This document shows, piece after piece, positions 1 to 11,988 of a stretch of 64,000 bases of DNA. Origin of the DNA: Pseudorasbora parva (Eukaryota; Chordata; Actinopteri; Cypriniformes; Gobionidae); the NCBI RefSeq assembly GCF_024679245.1, contig NC_090186.1:41944569-42008568 (forward strand). Direction: 5' to 3'. Within the stretch, counting starts at the first letter, position 1. Each line of letters begins with the position of its first letter. A program made the translations under genes and the position numbers. The notes below the pieces were generated by a model that saw only the letters and a list, made by a program, of their open reading frames with translations, searched no databases and had not been told where the DNA came from.

Positions 1-209
1 GCTGTTGGCAGGCTGGAACACAAGGTGAGCCAGCGAATACGCAGGATTTGACACTGGAGGAACAACTTTTGTATTTTGGTTTCTTGCAAGAGTCTAGGTC
101 TCGGATTCGTTGAAGAGGATTGGCAGCACGCACAATACAAAGTGAGTTGAAAATCTGCAAAGTTGCAGTTTAATTGAAAAATGATGTGCGTGTTTTTTAT
201 CATCCTCAC

Positions 210-3200
210 CCTTTGGGATCTAGAAGGTCTCGGACCTTCTCGTTGTAGATCTCCATGTATGAGACCTCCACAGTGAAGCTCTCGCCCTCCCTCTGCTCCT
301 GTACGGTGCGCTCAAACAGAGAACTGCACAGACGCGGGGTCAGACCCGGCTGCTCGGACGTTCCCATCATAGTGTAGGACTTTCCTGAGCCTGCAGCCAA
401 TCAAGACAAAGAGGAAAGAGCGTGAACCAATCAGAGATTGAGGTGCTTCCCAATTCTTATTTGTGAATCCTTGTTTCCTTTCCTAGCTTCCTTTCCTCAC
501 GCTTTAGCTCCACCCCTTTAGGATGCGAGGGAAGGATGCGAGGATGGAGTGAAATGATATATCCTCGCTCCCTTTAACGTCGCTTCAAAGCGTCGTCAAT
601 TAATGATGACCCTACACTGCTGGATTTAGTCGGGATTCTTGAACATTAGAGATAATTATTTATATTGTAAGCTTCAACTTCCACAAAATACCACATTTGT
701 CCAGATTTTAATTAATATTACCAGTTATTACTAACAACGGATTCCAGTTATTAACTGCTTTTTATTCATTGTACAGTATTGGTTTCGATTTTTTTTTTTT
801 TCGTTTTCTTGTGCTTTGATATAATTCTGCAACTGTCAGGTGTTTTTATTTGAGAAATATTTATGTCTCGAACATGTTAACAATAATAATGAATAAACTG
901 TGGCAATATGTGAAGGGGGAGGAGAATTAATGCATGTCACGTTTAGTTGATAAAACACTTCCGCAAAGGATAGACCTGTGTGTCCTTACTCACGACTCCT
1001 CAGGAAGCCTCCTCACTCCTCCATCCTCGTGGTGCGATTAGAGAATAGAGATCTCCTACAAGATGGCTGAGCTTCATCGGTTTCCTGGTCATAGGATGGA
1101 GGACGGAGGAGCGAGGAAACGTGGAGGGATATTGAGAAGCACGCCAGGTTTTTGTTGAACCCTAAAAAGCAAACTGCATCACATTTGATAAATACATTCC
1201 TAAGACCTCTAAATGATCAACATGATGAAAACTTTGCAGACAAACTTGTTGTACACTTTACTACAGGTTATCTGTTTTTTCTTAAGTAAAAAGCTTTTAG
1301 TAGGCTATAACTGTAAAAATGTCCCCCTTCAGGTTGTGGTTCATATGTCGTTTTGCTATGAAATCTTCACTGATTTTCATAAGGTAAAATTAAGAATTAT
1401 TTTTATATTGTCAGAAATATTTCTAGATGAACACTTACTGGACTGAAGCAACGTCTGTTTACTTGTTTATGTTTACTTAATTATCCATATATCATTTTCC
1501 ATTTATGTTAAAATGGATAAATTATGATCTATCAGGCTTTCGAGGAAGGTTTATTTGGTCATCTCTCAATCATCATTGCATGGCATTGCATTATGTTTTA
1601 ATCGCTTTAATCATAAAAGTAAGCATTTAAATATCATCTTGGTAAGACATATTATTGGCAGATAGAGAGCTGATGTTTATAAGACTTTATGCAAGTAGTC
1701 TGTTATACTGTTATAAAGACAAGCTATCAGAATCATCTTTTTGACTATATCAAAATCTGCATTAAATTGCATGTTTTTGCTCAATTTGGGCTTCTCCAGT
1801 ATGAGCTCCATATTATACATATTATAAGAGCTTTAAAAGCCCAATGTATCAAATTTGATACACAACATAAAACATACATGTAAAACATTTAGATGTTTTT
1901 AAACAGTCTAAAAGTACAATAAATTATAAAACTATTAATTATATGTCAGGCTTTACAGGGTTAAATTAGTTGTATTGTTTTGTTTGATGCACAGGCCAGC
2001 TTAAACCTTTCATGGAGACTGAAAATACTTTTTTGCATAGATAGCTTTCCTAACTGTACCTGTTTGCCCATATGCAAATATACAGGCGTTGTATCCAAGA
2101 AAAGCGCTGTCCAGAAGACTCTCTCCAAGACACTGAAACACCACATCCTGACCTTTAGAAATTACAAAATATTGAGAAAAATTGGCATCATACATCACTT
2201 AATCAACTGAAGATACTGCAGAAACCTTCAATAGACCTTCAAAGGTTTATTGCGCCTGTTACAAAGCTAAATGCAGCAACTTCTTTTAGTGCTTAACTTG
2301 TCTTGAACCCTGAACAAATTTTAGCGCTGATAAACCGCAGCTGAACAGCAGATTTGATAAAGTAGTTTTACAGGTTTGTCTTTTCTTCAGAACAGTTCAC
2401 AAGGAAACACATGCAGGGAATATTGATGTCTTGTTTCTATTGTCATCATAAATGATGGCTGATGGCTCATATCACTGCACTATAAACATATAGTGAAGTT
2501 TCCATAGTGGGAATGGTCATCATAGTGAAATGAATTATTTTTAATGTCAACAGACCTGCAAACTTGGTCGCTTCAGCCTCATCCATAGACCAGAAGCAAT
2601 AATCGTATGCGAAAACCTGAAACGAGACGTCACGAATGTCTAAAAATCACAATCTTGAAATGAGCCGTCTAAATGTTCATCACGAGTAATGACTTTCCAA
2701 ATCCAGTCGAACGTTGTTAAGTTAAACACTTTTCTCATGATAAAATGACCAAAAGCATTAATGCAGAAATGACTCACCTTTGGTTTGTTTCTGTATTCAC
2801 AAAAAGACAGAAGAAAAACAAACAAAACATTAATATTAGATATGCACACACTCACCCAACACACAGAAAATACAAATAAAGAATTGATGAGTAAAATCTA
2901 AATAGTAATAATAAAATATTTTAAGTTGTAAATAAAACAAACATTACTGGAGTCCCATTTTAGAAGAAAATACAAAAAAATGCAGCCTTTCTACATCAAT
3001 ATTTCACATTTAAATCAATGTGTTACTCACCGTTTCTTAATAATTATTTGCAAAATTGACTAGCAATTTCAGTCTAAATCATTTCAAAGTAAATCCTACA
3101 CCAAATTGTTTCTAGTGTTGCAAAAAGCTTCAACATTGATAATAATAAGAAATGTTTCTTAAGCATTAAATCATCATATTAGAATGATTAGTGAAGGATC

Positions 3201-3732
3201 ATGTGACACTGAAGAATGAAGTAATGGTGCTGAAAATTCAGCTTTGATCACAGGAATACATTATATTTTACTAATTTATTTGATGCAAAAACTAATATTG
3301 TGAAATATTTTTTATAATCAGTATTTGCATCAAATAAATGCAGCCTTAAGAGCAAAAGAGACTTCTTTCAAAAACATTTTACACATCTTTACAATATAAA
3401 ACGTGAGTGAGTGTGATAAAAAGTGAGTGTGTGTATGTGTGTGTGTGTATTTGTATGACAGAGTGCATTCATGTGAGAATTTATTTGTGTGTGAATCTGT
3501 GTGTGTGTTTATGTAAGATTGTGTGTGTCAGATGTGTGTGTGTTTGTGTGCGCACATATCTGTGTGTTTGTGTGAGAGTGTGCGTGTGAGTGTGAGCAAA
3601 TGTATGTCTGAGTGTGCATTTGTGTGTTTATGTAAGATTGTGTGTGTGTGTGTGTGTGTGTGAGAATGAGTGAGGGTGTGCGTGCGTGGTGCATCTGAGT
3701 ATTTGTGTGAGCGAGTATGTGCGCATGTGTCT

Positions 3733-3813
<81 letters not shown>

Positions 3814-6800
3814 TGTGTGTACGTACATACCCCCATCCCGACTCTCTGAACCCCCTGAAGGCCATTGTGTAATTCACACTCTGATTATGTGCAATATGCG
3901 AGGACAAGCTGAACAGTGTGTGAGAATTACACAATGAATATTTAACTCTTTGAATCTCCTTCATCTCAAGTTTTACTTTAATTAAAACCACCCTGATATA
4001 ATTTACATGACAAACAGTATCTGCATAAGTGTGCTGTCTCTACTTGTACTTCATGAAAATACAAATTTGCTGTCAGGGATCATTATGGAATTAGAGCAAA
4101 CTTTCTTGCACAAGCCTGTAAAACCTGTTTGCACGCCAACACTGCAAGTCACGGCAGAGACGGTTCAGCAGTCTCAAACAAGACTAGATCCCCGCTCAGA
4201 AACTGAGAAAGGCAGGACAGGACTGAGGAGACTCAGGTAACCTGGAAGACGGCCAGATCTCTGGGAAAGGCTCGTGGATTACAAACACACCCTTTGTGTC
4301 AAGAGACCAGGAGAAGGAGTGGGAGAGAGGAGACATGGAGAAGGACAGAAGGAAAGAGAAAAGCTGACAACTGTCTGGTCTTTAATATAATAGCTTGATG
4401 CATGCTGACAGATGACAAACACAAAACCGAGAGCTGATTTCAGTTGAAGGACAGATAAACCGCTGGATCAGTGACTGTGAAATGAAACACTGGTGACTGA
4501 TGAATGTTCTGCTCCAAAACCAACAAACTCCTCTTTGTGATAATGGAGCAAAGATACCTGACACTGTCAAAAACTGATGCATGCAACATATGCATGGACC
4601 AAAACGTCAGTATAAAAAAAAAAAAAGAAAAGAAAACTTTAGAGAAACACTCTAGTACCCCCCCCCCCCCCCAAAAAAAAAACCTTAGCGGCTACCTAAC
4701 AACCTCTGAGAATAACAATAGGCAAAATTCGATAGCATAATTCCCAAGAGAAAACACAGATTACCTTAGCAATACCCTAGCAAACACCCAGAACACATTT
4801 ATAACCACTTAATGAGCTACAAACCACCTAGAACACCTTAAAAACTGCCAAACAACCATCTAGAACAGCGGTTCCCAAACCACCAGCCTTGCACATTTTG
4901 TATGTCTCCCTCATCAGACACACCCACCTTAGGTCTTGCCATCTCTACTAATGAGCTGAAGAGTTGGATCAGGTGTGTGTGATGAGGGAAACATGCAAAA
5001 TGTGCAGGGCTGGTGGTCCTCCAGGACAGGTTTGGGAACCACTGATCTAGAACACCCTAATAATCATGTAATCCCCTTAAAAAACACCTTGAATACCTTA
5101 ACAACTGCTTGGAAACACCCTACCAACCACCAGAACACAATGACAACCACTAATGACCTAGAAATCAGAGAGCATCTTTGCAACAACCAACTAGAACACC
5201 CTAATAATCATGTAATTCCCAACAAACTACCCAGAATACCTTAGCAACTGCTTAGAAACACCCTAGCAACCACCCAGAACATAAGAACAATCACTTAAAA
5301 GACCTAGAAACCACTGAGTACACCTTTGTAAGAAAAAACAACTAGAACACCTTCTGTACAAACCATACAACTATACATATCAACACCTTAACAACTGCCC
5401 AGAACACCTAGTCCGAGTCCAATATACCTACTTTGGTAGAACTTACATACTATATAGAGTTGAGTAGAGTGTACAAATTCATAGTATTCATAAAACAGTA
5501 AGTGAAAAGTACCTGGATGACCTAGTGCGCATCCGATGGACACTTTACTACCCCATGAGGCCACAGGAAAGTATTTGTAAATGACAGTCAAGAGACACAA
5601 CTGATGCCTTAGGTCACATGACAGTTTTTTTGTGATCGCAAAGTAAATTTTAAAGTAAATGTAGTACCTACTAAACAGTATGTGATTTTGGACACACACC
5701 TTAAGAACCACAACACCATAGAAACCACTCAGGAAATCTTAGCAACACCATAGCAACCACCCAGAACGACTTGACAACCACATTATGCCCTAAAATCCAC
5801 CCATGACATCTTAACATTTACCAATACCATAACACACTAGTAACCGCCTGGCAAACCCCAGAACAGCTTAAAAACAAAGCAACACAGTAGAAACCATACA
5901 CTGTAAAAAACTGTGTTTTTGTTGGTTTATCTTAAAAAAGTAAGTAACCTGGTTGCCTTAAAATGTTGAGTTTATTGAAATAAATTTTTTTAGTTGATAC
6001 AATGAAGGAAATTTGTTTAATAAATAGAAACTCAAAATATTATTTTATCTGAACCACATAAAAAATTTGATAAATCATGAAAATAGCATGATTTGGCATG
6101 TTTCACTGCGTCATCAGAAATAAAACACACACAATTACCCAATATGCTTACAAAATATTTTTATAATATTTTAATAAAGGTTGTCGAATCTCAATTTTTT
6201 TTAATTGTATTAACTAAAAATTTTAATTTCAATGAACTCAAAATTAAGGCAACCAGGTAACTTTTTTTCTAAATAAATTTTTACAGTGTATCAGCAAGCA
6301 CTCAGAAAACTTTAGCAACTCATCCTGAGGAAGGAAGGAGGAACACACAACTTAAGACTTTTTTGTTGTAAACCCTGAGTTAAGACTTAGACAAGCTAAG
6401 ATTAAAAGTTTCCTTTTCTAAAACGCCTAGTTGTGTTCATAGGAAGTTACTAAAATATTATTTATCTAGCTGTGTGGTGCTGGCCAAATGCAACACACAT
6501 GAAGCGGGCATCACACATTGTGTAGCATTGTTTTAAGTTGCCTGAAAGACCCAATGAGACATGAGTAATTCAGCTTCTTGGGTTTTTGGTGAGTATCCAG
6601 GGTTACCCTTGACCTGGCAATGAACCTTCACTAGTTTCTATGGACACTGAAGGTCAGAGGAGAGGAGGAATGTAGAGAAAGAAAGAAAATGTCAATGAGA
6701 GAGAGGCAGAATCCGGCTGAAACAGAAAGTCTGATCTGCTATAAAGATTCTGTGACTCATGATTTCACCTGGTGAGCAAAAAAAGCAACCACCCAGCATG

Positions 6801-6992
6801 ACCTAAAAATGACCCAGAACACCCCAGCACTGTGACGGACAGTTTTACACAGGCAAACAGCACTCACATGTTCAGATCTAGTTAATACTGTCAAATAGTT
6901 TGATGCTTGTCAAGACTAGATTTAGATTTAGTCATCTAACAAGAGCAGCAAAAGTGAAAAAATCTACAAATGTTATCATACTGTGTGTTCAC

Positions 6993-7031
<39 letters not shown>

Positions 7032-10000
7032 ACACGTTTACCTGCTGTCGCCCTTTCCCAGGTTTCCACTGGATGGGTGAAGGACGGTCTGGTTTCCTTC
7101 CATGTCCACAACACATTTTGTCTTTAAGTCTCGTTCTGTAAAATGCACATTAAAAACAATCAATCAGAAACTGGTAAAAATAATTGTGAGAATTATGTGT
7201 GGATGTGGTTTCATGTTGTTTTTCAGTGAAGTCCTGACAAAAACTCAGCCTTTAAAGAGATGTTGCCTGTGTTTTATCCAATTGTGTTTGCATGGGGTCG
7301 TTTATTATTACGAGATGCATGTGATCATGCCAAAGGAATAGTTCCCAGGAGAATTCAACAGCGGCACAGAATTTATGACTCAACTGTGACCCTAAACAGA
7401 CTCTCTTATGAATATCCAAAAAAGTGTGTCAAATGGCTGCATCTATGGCTGTGATGGTGGTCAGCCAAACAATTTTTTTTTTTGTACGTGAATGCTGTTT
7501 TACGTGAATATTATGACAGGAGTGAAGCACAATGCTTTATTTACAAAACAAATAATAGGTTCGCAATTAAATGTTACCTCACAGCCATGAAAACATAAAA
7601 TTAACGTATGTGCGTACCCGCCCTCCCCCAACCACCGCTGAAAGTTGGTCCATTACCAACGCCGTGGTAAAAAACTGCCACCGTCACAACCCTAGATGCA
7701 TCCGAAATCACATTCTTTCCTACTATGCAAGTAGGCAAAAAAGAAAGAACAAACCTCATTGGTTCTCGCTGAAGCTCCAGCATTTTGCGTAACACGAGAA
7801 TGAACCCCATTGGTTCTCGCTGAAGCTCAAACGTGCTGCATAACACGAGCATGAACCTCATTTGATTTACAATCTCTTTATGAACTTTATGAAGTAGTAG
7901 TTGAGTAATGCAGTCGATGGATGGACAGAAAGATCTCAGATTTCATCAATAATCTTCATTTGTGATCTTCATTTTGACCGAATGACCGGTGAGTGATGAC
8001 AATTTTCATGACACGTTTTTTCTTGGAGGGGGGTGCGGTGAAATATCCATTTAAAGGCAGTGTATGTAAGATTGTCACTAAAACTGGTACTGCAATCACT
8101 TTCAAATTACTGTAGAGCGGCGTACCCCCTCTCCCCCTGCCCCCTAACTCGAGGTTGCCAGATTGGCTACAGGATCAGCAGGAACGTTTGTAGCTGCAGC
8201 ATAGACCGTAAAAAAATATGGACGACTCCACATCATCCGTTTCCGCTTGCCAGAGTTGAAGCTTTCAGACGGCCTGCACGGCGCTGACATCTTGGGACCG
8301 AGTCTGCGCAGTGGTGATTTCGGGACCGGAGTTGTGCAGTTGAGAGCAGAAAGTAGAGCAGGAAGTACAGCTGCGATATCAAAAGCCCGCCCACACTCTC
8401 ACAGATGCAGAACAATTAATTATGTTGGTGTGAAATAAACAGTTATGGAAATGTAGAAATTAAAGCTAAAGCTCCAATCTGCTCCCAAAAATCCTGAAAA
8501 AAGTCAGTTAGTGACTCAGTGACAACTTCACTTAGAGAAGACGTCGATCTCAGCTGTCAATCATGACGTCACACCCCCCGTTTTTATAACATCACATAAC
8601 TAAGTAAAACTAAACTTATTTTAAAAACAAACACTTGAAATTAAATCATTGTGATGATAACTGCCTTCAGTGACATAAACTAACTTTTTTTTTGGGGGGG
8701 GGGGGTATTTGAAGTGTAATTTTATCGATCGAGGCGCGAATCGAGCCGCGAAAGCTTCAGATTCTGAGAGGGGTGCTGTATGGAGAGAAAACAGTATCTA
8801 AACCTTCCACAAATGTACGTGAGAGATCCACCTTCGCGTGTACCAATCCACAAATGCACGCGAGAGATCCACACACACAAAGCAATCCACAAATGCATGC
8901 GAGAGATCCTCACACACAAAGCAATCCACAAATGCACGCGAGAGATCCACATGCGCGCGCACCGATCCACAAATGCACGCGAGAGATCCACACACACAAA
9001 GCAATCCACAAATGCACGCGAGAGATCCACACACACATTTAATTATGTGTAAATTACACACCTGTAATTTAATGCACAGTAAATCACAAGTCTATTGCAT
9101 TGGTGTTCTTCTTAGAATGCCCCTGAATATGCGCTTTTGTACCTGTGGAATGTTTTGAGACTGTCGTTCCGTGGCCTTGATTCACAAATGCACAGAAGCC
9201 TATCCGTATCTGTCCCAAAGATGCGATACAGTGTTCTTCCTCCAGAGGGCGCTTACCGGCCTTCGAACTGAATCTTCCAAAGGGCTAAATTCATTTTGTT
9301 TTCTGACTTGGTGAGACAACTGAAGTCTAAACATTTTTCACTAAATATCTTATACATAAATACAAATATAGAAAACAAACCTTTTTTTATACTTCAACAT
9401 GAGATCAGAAAATATATAGCCTATTAAAAAAAAAACATTCGGATAACAGGAAAGCTTTTAAGTCTTTAAAATGATTTCTGTAACTGTTGGTCATTACTAG
9501 GCTAAGTACTATCGCAAGTGCTGTGCCAAGTGTGAGACTGAACAGGGCAGGCACGTGCAGAGGGGGGAGCTTTGGGTGTTCGAGCCCTAGCCCTTTTTCA
9601 AAATAAATCAAAAGTGCCCCTCTCAGACAAATATCAATGATAATATTTTTGGTCAATAAAACAAAATAAATTTGACTTATAATAACATGACAATGTGTAC
9701 AATATTAATGAATGGCTCAAAAGTCGAAAAATGTCTGTTTATTTTTTCTTATCAGTCGGTGTAAGTGTTGCCATAGCGCGTTGCTATGGGTTGCATGCGA
9801 TTTACCGGCTGATTTTCCACAGCTAAAACGCTTATCGTGAAAAACGCTTAACGTGGCTTAATGCACTAAGACTGTTAAAAACACACCAAACTCAGGAAAT
9901 ATCATAGCCCAGAATATGAACGCAACGCGTTTTATTACACGTTAAACGTTTTTCTCCCATAGAAAACCATTATAAGAAAATGCTTAACGTGGCTTAATGC

Positions 10001-11988
10001 ACTACGTGCATTGTTAAAAACACACCAAACTCAGGAAATATCATATTAATGAAGTATACTATGCACAAAAAATCAGGTGAGCCCAGAATATGAACGCAAC
10101 GCGATTTATTACACGTTAAGCGTTTTTCTCCCATAGAAAACCATGGAAACGCTTACGTGGCTTAATGCACTAAGACAGTATTAATATGATATTTCCTTTT
10201 GGTGTTTGGTGTGTTTTTAACACTGTCTTAGTGCATTAAGCCACGTTAAGCGTTTTTCTCCCATAGAAAACCATGGAAACGCTTACGTGGCTTAATGCAC
10301 TAAGACAGTATTAATATGATATTTCCTTTTGGTGTTTGGTGTGTTTTTAACACTGTCTTAGTGCATTAAGCCACGTTAAGCATTTTCTTATAATGGTTTT
10401 CTATGGGAGAAAAACGTTTAACGTGTAATAAAACGCGTTGCGTTCATATTCTGGGCTATGATATTTCCTGAGTTTGGTGTGTTTTTAACAGTCTTAGTGC
10501 ATTAAGCCACGCTAAGCGTTTTTCACGTTAAGCGTTTTTCACGTTAAGCGTTTTAGCTTTTCCTGTTATCCGAATGTTTTTTTTTTAATAGGCTATATAT
10601 TTTCTGATCTCATGTTGAAGAATAAAAAAAGGTTTGTTTTCTATATTTGTATTTATGTATAAGATATTTAGTGAAAAATGTTTAGACTTCAGTTGTCTCA
10701 CCAAGTCAGAAAACAAAATGAATTTAGCCCTTTGGAAAATTCAGTTCGAAGGCCGGTAAGCGCCCTCTGGAGGAAGAACACTGTATCGCATCTTTGGGAC
10801 AGATACGGATAGGCTTCTGTGCATTTGTGAATCAAGGCCACGGAACGACAGTCTCAAAACATTCCACAGGTACAAAAGCGCATATTCAGGGGCATTCTAA
10901 GAAGAACACCAATGCAAAAGACTTGTGATTTACTGTGCATTAAATTACAGGTGTGTAATTTACACATAATTAAATGTGTGTGTGGATCTCTCGCGTGCAT
11001 TTGTGGATTGCTTTGTGTGTGTGGATCTCTCGCGTGCATTTGTGGATTGCTTTGTGTGTGTGGATCTCTCGCGTGCATTTGTGGATTGCTTTGTGTGTGT
11101 GGATCTCTCGCGTGCATTTGTGAATTGGAGCGTGCGCATGTGGATCTCTCGCGTGCATTTGTGGATTGGAACACGCGAATGTGGATCTCTCACGTACATT
11201 TGTGGAAGGTTTTGATACTGTTTTCTCTCCATAGTGCTGCAGGCTTGAGCAGCAGCTGTGGTAACTAGAGCAGATCTGGCAACCCGGATTCCGAAACACT
11301 ACTGACTTTGTGATTGGTCGATTGGTGGAGGGCGGAGCTTCAGGCCAAAACACAACATGTCAACATCAACATCAGTTTAGGGCTGAACAACAACTTTTAA
11401 ATGACAATATCCTGGCCGGACTACTGTTGTCAGTGATAGAAGTATTCGAAATGAACATGATTTCCTAATGTATGTATAGTGACAAATCAGGGCCATTTTA
11501 TGATTTAATTGAAATTCTAATACATACAGTTCCTTTAAGGCTGTCTTAAAAACTAGTTTGACCAACTTTCCAATTCAATTTATGCCGATTTAATGCGCCT
11601 GAGTTATACCATTCTTGAAGAATAAAAAAATTGATGACTAACTTTTAAGACTAGTCTAAGCAGTTTATGCAACCGCCCACAGGTCTTCAGTGAGCATAAT
11701 GGTTCTCTCTGCTCGAAGTGTAAATTCAATACAATGTAAATGTTCATCATCTGCACAAACTCATTCGTCACTCACCCACATAAGAAGGTTTGCTTACATA
11801 AATGAGGATCATAAACAAAATAAGGGTTGCAGATGATGATCAGAAATAAACAAATTCTCTAAACATTAAACACACACATGGTGTGACGGTTCACACTCAC
11901 CTCTCCTGTTCATGGGACGCACCCGGACAGCCACTTTCACATTAGACTCATTCACAACACCGTCCTCCATCATGAAGATCTTCTGCAC
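210..11988 (-). CDS. kif13b: kif13b-like kinesin-3, N-terminal motor domain (partial, 6 coding exons)
   Basis: Plus-end-directed kinesin-3 motor; the KIF13 family moves vesicles along microtubules. Coding exons in transcript order are 11901-11988 (start ATG at 11973-11971, with a second ATG directly after it), 7042-7135, 2778-2790, 2556-2616, 2060-2152 and 210-390. Every junction is GT-AG and the phases join into one frame of about 171 residues before the gene leaves the window. Visible motifs are the first beta-strand ([14 protein letters not shown]), [32 protein letters not shown], and the P-loop [13 protein letters not shown] at residues 109-121, whose second glycine is split between two exons. 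[21 protein letters not shown] follows. The sequence resembles KIF13B more than KIF13A, and the ints9/extl3 neighbours support KIF13B. In teleosts it could be either a or b duplicate. The stalk, FHA and CAP-Gly regions lie outside the window. Confidence 0.9.
442..1145. mobile_element. MITE with imperfect terminal inverted repeats, kif13b intron
   Basis: The left end reads GGTGCTTCCCAAT and the reverse complement of the right end reads GGCGTGCTTCTCAAT. Subterminal sequence is also palindromic: CCTTGTTTCC, CCTCGC and CCTCACTCC blocks on the left mirror GGAGGAGCGAGGAAAC on the right. There is no coding content. The superfamily cannot be assigned from the ends alone. Confidence 0.5.
2778..2790 (-). 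other. kif13b: 13-nt microexon of kif13b
   Basis: This tiny coding exon supplies the end of an Arg codon plus Asn-Lys-Pro-Lys. It is preceded on the minus strand by a pyrimidine-rich acceptor (tail gaatacag) and followed by the donor gtgagt. The exon before it ends in phase 2 (AG) and the exon after it starts in phase 0, so the 13 nt are needed to keep frame. The result, KGDSR-NKPK-VFAYDY, matches the spacing of KIF13 motor domains, where a short basic/proline segment precedes VFA(Y/F)D. Confidence 0.8.
3190..3360 (-). repeat. Dispersed fish repeat, copy 1
   Basis: This segment contains GATCATGTGACACTGAAG, AATTCAGCTTTGATCACAG and TAAATGCAGCC. The reverse complement of the same blocks occurs in ints9 intron 2 at 15940-16140, so the two form an inverted dispersed pair about 12.6 kb apart. 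No ORF is present. Confidence 0.6.
3420..3820 (+). repeat. GT-rich microsatellite tract
   Basis: A degenerate GT-rich stretch passes into pure (GT)n from about 3736 to 3810. Cys-Val and Thr-His reading frames across it are artefacts of the dinucleotide. Confidence 0.9.
4740..5890. repeat. Degenerate tandem repeat (CCTAGCAACCACCCAGAAC type)
   Basis: Many diverged copies of a unit of roughly 25-45 bp with the phrases CCTTAGCAACTGC, AACACCCTAGCAACCACC and CAGAACACC run through this stretch, interrupted by the MITE at 4866-5044 and by unrelated sequence. This is an old minisatellite in a kif13b intron. Confidence 0.55.
4866..5044. mobile_element. hAT-type MITE with perfect 8-bp target duplication
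   Basis: The terminal repeats are CAG(C/T)GGTTCCCAAACC at both ends. The element is flanked by ATCTAGAA at 4858-4865 and again at 5045-5052, and an 8-bp duplication is the hAT signature. The interior is palindromic (CCAGCC...GGCTGG; CCTCATCA...TGATGAGG). It lies in a kif13b intron and does not code for protein. Confidence 0.8.
5897..6290. mobile_element. Palindromic MITE with CACTGTAAAAA ends
   Basis: The ends are TACACTGTAAAAAA and TTTTTACAGTGTA. The arms also mirror internally (AAGTAACCTGGTTGCCTTAA against TTAAGGCAACCAGGTAACTT). The element is AT-rich and non-coding, in a kif13b intron. Confidence 0.65.
6996..7034 (+). repeat. (CA)n microsatellite beside a kif13b exon
   Basis: CA repeats end eight bases before the donor side of the kif13b exon 7042-7135, on the intron side. 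Confidence 0.85.
8832..9040 (+). repeat. 39-bp tandem repeats, left arm
   Basis: About five copies of a 39-bp unit (CACAAATGCACGCGAGAG, then ATCCACACACACAAAGCAAT). Because 39 is a multiple of three, repeated peptide frames stay open on both strands. These are not considered genes. Confidence 0.85.
9817..10550. repeat. Inner inverted/tandem repeat core of the foldback
   Basis: Repeated blocks are AACGTGGCTTAATGCACTAA, GTTAAAAACACACCAAAC, CGTTTTTCTCCCATAG and AACGCAACGCG. They occur on both strands, with the symmetry axis around 10170-10290. A tandem duplication within the core repeats a segment of about 120 bp (near 10100-10370). There is no coding potential. Confidence 0.75.
10974..11212 (-). 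repeat. 39-bp tandem repeats, right arm
   Basis: The inverted counterpart of the array at 8832-9040, with about six units of the same 39-bp motif. The outermost units diverge in the same way in both arms (an ACGTACATTTGTGGAAGG variant at the end), so the arrays were copied as a block. Confidence 0.85.

Larger units (their letters stand above)
8779..11233. mobile_element. Foldback element with ~680-bp inverted arms containing tandem repeats
   Basis: The left arm (8779-about 9456) and right arm (about 10553-11233) are near-identical inverted copies starting TATGGAGAGAAAACAGTAT. GTGCTG flanks both sides (8773-8778 and 11234-11239), a likely 6-bp target duplication. Next to the outer ends each arm carries 5-6 copies of a 39-bp tandem unit containing ATGCACGCGAGAGATCCAC. 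The middle (9817-10550) is itself built of inverted ACGCTTAACGTGGCTTAATG units. The left half has an extra segment of about 360 bp (roughly 9457-9816). No transposase is visible. Long inverted repeats with internal tandem repeats resemble Foldback/Galileo architecture, but the family was not identified. Confidence 0.7.
8051..11538. mobile_element. Outer TTAA-flanked (Kolobok/piggyBac-like) element, host of a nested foldback
   Basis: The left end is TTAA followed by AGGCAGTGTATGTAAG. The right end, reverse-complemented, is TTAA then AGGAACTGTATGTATTAG. Subterminal GGTTGCCAGAT occurs inside both ends in inverted orientation. A TTAA target is typical of Kolobok and piggyBac. No transposase was recognised, so this is a non-autonomous copy. 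About 2.45 kb of its length is a second element, 8779-11233, inserted in it. The superfamily is inferred from the target site only. Confidence 0.6.

Noticed and set aside
2010..2198. Continuous 62-residue minus-strand ORF as the kif13b exon
   Set aside because: Only 2060-2152 is exon; the ends of the open frame run through the acceptor and donor into intron.
8832..9040. CRISPR-like direct repeats
   Set aside because: The units are contiguous tandem copies without unique spacers, in a vertebrate intron.
8722..11353. Repetitive ORFs with 13-residue units in the foldback arms
   Set aside because: They follow from the 39-bp unit length and occur on both strands; no start context, splice signals or domain.
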